64,000 bases of DNA, from NCBI GenBank assembly GCA_015179045.1, contig WHUZ01000049.1, forward strand, positions 372,001-436,000, read 5' to 3'. A program made the position numbers and the translations under genes. Position 1 is the stretch's first letter. Every line of letters starts with the position of its first letter. A model generated the notes under the pieces. It worked only from the letters and a program-made list of their open reading frames with translations. It had not been told where the DNA came from and ran no database searches. This document shows, piece after piece, positions 63,105 through 64,000 of the stretch. The stretch is from Kalaharituber pfeilii (taxonomy: Eukaryota > Ascomycota > Pezizomycetes > Pezizales > Pezizaceae).

Positions 63105-64000
63105 CTAGCCCAACAGTTCTTCGACATATGGATCAAGAAGGATGACTCTGAACTGGTTCTTCCAATGTTGGCAGAACTTCTTATCCGTATATGATTTACT
63201 CATAGTGGAGGAGAAGGTAACCAGTTCGATAGTCCAGCCTCTCATCAACGCACGTTGAACGGCCTTGAAGAAACCATCAGAAAATTCGCCAATAGCTCCA
63301 TCACCAGAAGCGAGAACGATGATACCAGGTTCGCTGTAGTCAAGCAGAGATTCCAATATCTTCATATTAAGAACCTCATCTACAGCTTGTTCTGCCTTTC
63401 GCATTCGCATCTTGGTTTTGCTGCTAGTGGATGAATCGGATCCAGACGAAGTTGAGCTGGAACCCTTCCTGCTTCTGGGTGACTTGACGGCTTCCTTTTC
63501 AATCTTCGCCAATATATTGCATTCATATTTCAGCGAATTGGCTTCCTCGATAACTGGGGTGACTGGCTTTGATCCGACAAGCACTCTCCTTGCAATAGGT
63601 CGACCTCGCTCGAGTATGAGGGACAAATGATGAAAAGAGAAAGAAGGGTTTCGAATTCGCTGGTTCTTCTTGAAACCTCGCAATTTCTTGAGAAGCTCTA
63701 TAAATCCAATGATTATCTGCGAAAAATTCAACACAGGTTAGTACCTGAATTTAAACCATGAGGAGGGACTATAGCATACATTAGAGTTATCGATGAAAAC
63801 ATGGATTTTCGAACTATTATTGGTGTTTCGACTGTTCATCAAAGCATCTTTATCCTGCGGGAAGGCAAGCATGAGCTTGTTAATGAGATTGATCCTTCGA
63901 ACAGCCAATGGGATGTTGGCTTCGATAGTCGGACGATCTTCCCAGCTAACCGTTTCACCGGCTATTGTCACTTCTACCTCCTTCGAAAACTGAAACTGGG
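63105..64000 (-). CDS. NYN-domain (PIN-like nuclease) protein, 5' part cut by the window
   Basis: Exons on the minus strand are 63780 to beyond 64000 and 63105-63716, joined as NSN/IIIGF. The NYN core begins KIHVFIDNSNV, whose Asp and Asn are the usual metal-binding residues of this PIN-like fold. It continues FIELLKKLRG, RPIARRVLVGSKP and KYECNILAKIEKE. After a Ser-rich insertion (SSSTSSGSDSSTSSK) come VDEVLNMKILESLLDY and IIVLASGDGAIGEFSDGFFKAVQRALMRGW, with the second acidic cluster SGDGAIGEF, then WTIELVTFSSTMSKSY. NYN proteins are RNA-processing nucleases or RNA-binding proteins. The insertion is unusual in length. The N-terminus lies outside the window and the frame is open to the edge. 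It ends DPYVEELLG. Confidence 0.85.

Overview
The window is nuclear DNA of a filamentous ascomycete fungus, possibly a Pezizomycete (truffle/morel-like), although that rank is a guess. The evidence is many short introns (about 50-70 nt, GT..AG with CTAAC-like branch sites), long intergenic spaces with homopolymer and microsatellite tracts, and fungal protein families such as Vps74, RMI1, the HAD 'Swiss army knife' protein and an H2A ending in SQEL. I reconstructed exon structures by reading splice sites and checking that the joined exons stay in frame. All complete models divide by three.

Layout, left to right: the 3' half of a CHL1/DDX11 helicase (+); a secreted Asn/Gly-rich protein (+); two complex I genes transcribed away from each other, the 23-kDa Fe-S subunit (-) and mitochondrial acyl carrier protein (+); VPS74/GOLPH3 (+); an Mtf2-like mitochondrial protein (-); a DDT/WHIM chromatin protein (+); RMI1 (-) and VPS51 (+), divergent; a NIF3-family protein (-) and a BolA protein (+), divergent; a possible hypothetical gene near 22.3-22.7 kb; a Sap1/spastin-like MIT-AAA ATPase (+); mitochondrial uS17 (-).

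From 27.77 to 31.01 kb lies a degenerate Mutator-like element (MULE) with long terminal inverted repeats and tandem 48-bp repeats. An 893-bp Tc1/mariner-like element has inserted into its right arm, and the uninterrupted left arm shows the empty site. Then come mitoferrin (-), a Prx5-type peroxiredoxin (-), a decayed Skn7/HSF-type DNA-binding pseudogene, an Ariadne RBR ubiquitin ligase (+), the HAD-fold RNA-repair-like protein (+), histone H2B (-) and H2A (+) as a divergent pair, a long disordered basic protein (-), the 2-oxoglutarate dehydrogenase E2 subunit KGD2 (+), and a NYN-domain protein (-) cut by the right edge.

Most genes are housekeeping: mitochondrial respiration and iron (NDUFS8, ACP, KGD2, mitoferrin, uS17m, Mtf2-like, Prx5), genome maintenance and chromatin (CHL1, RMI1, WHIM protein, histones), and Golgi traffic (VPS74, VPS51). 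I see no biosynthetic cluster, CRISPR array, phage or defence island. The unusual content is the nested transposon, the HSF pseudogene, a GC-AG intron beside an 18-nt microexon in the ACP gene, sense-strand C-tracts upstream of several starts, and GC-rich upstream islands, two of which carry (CACAG)n.
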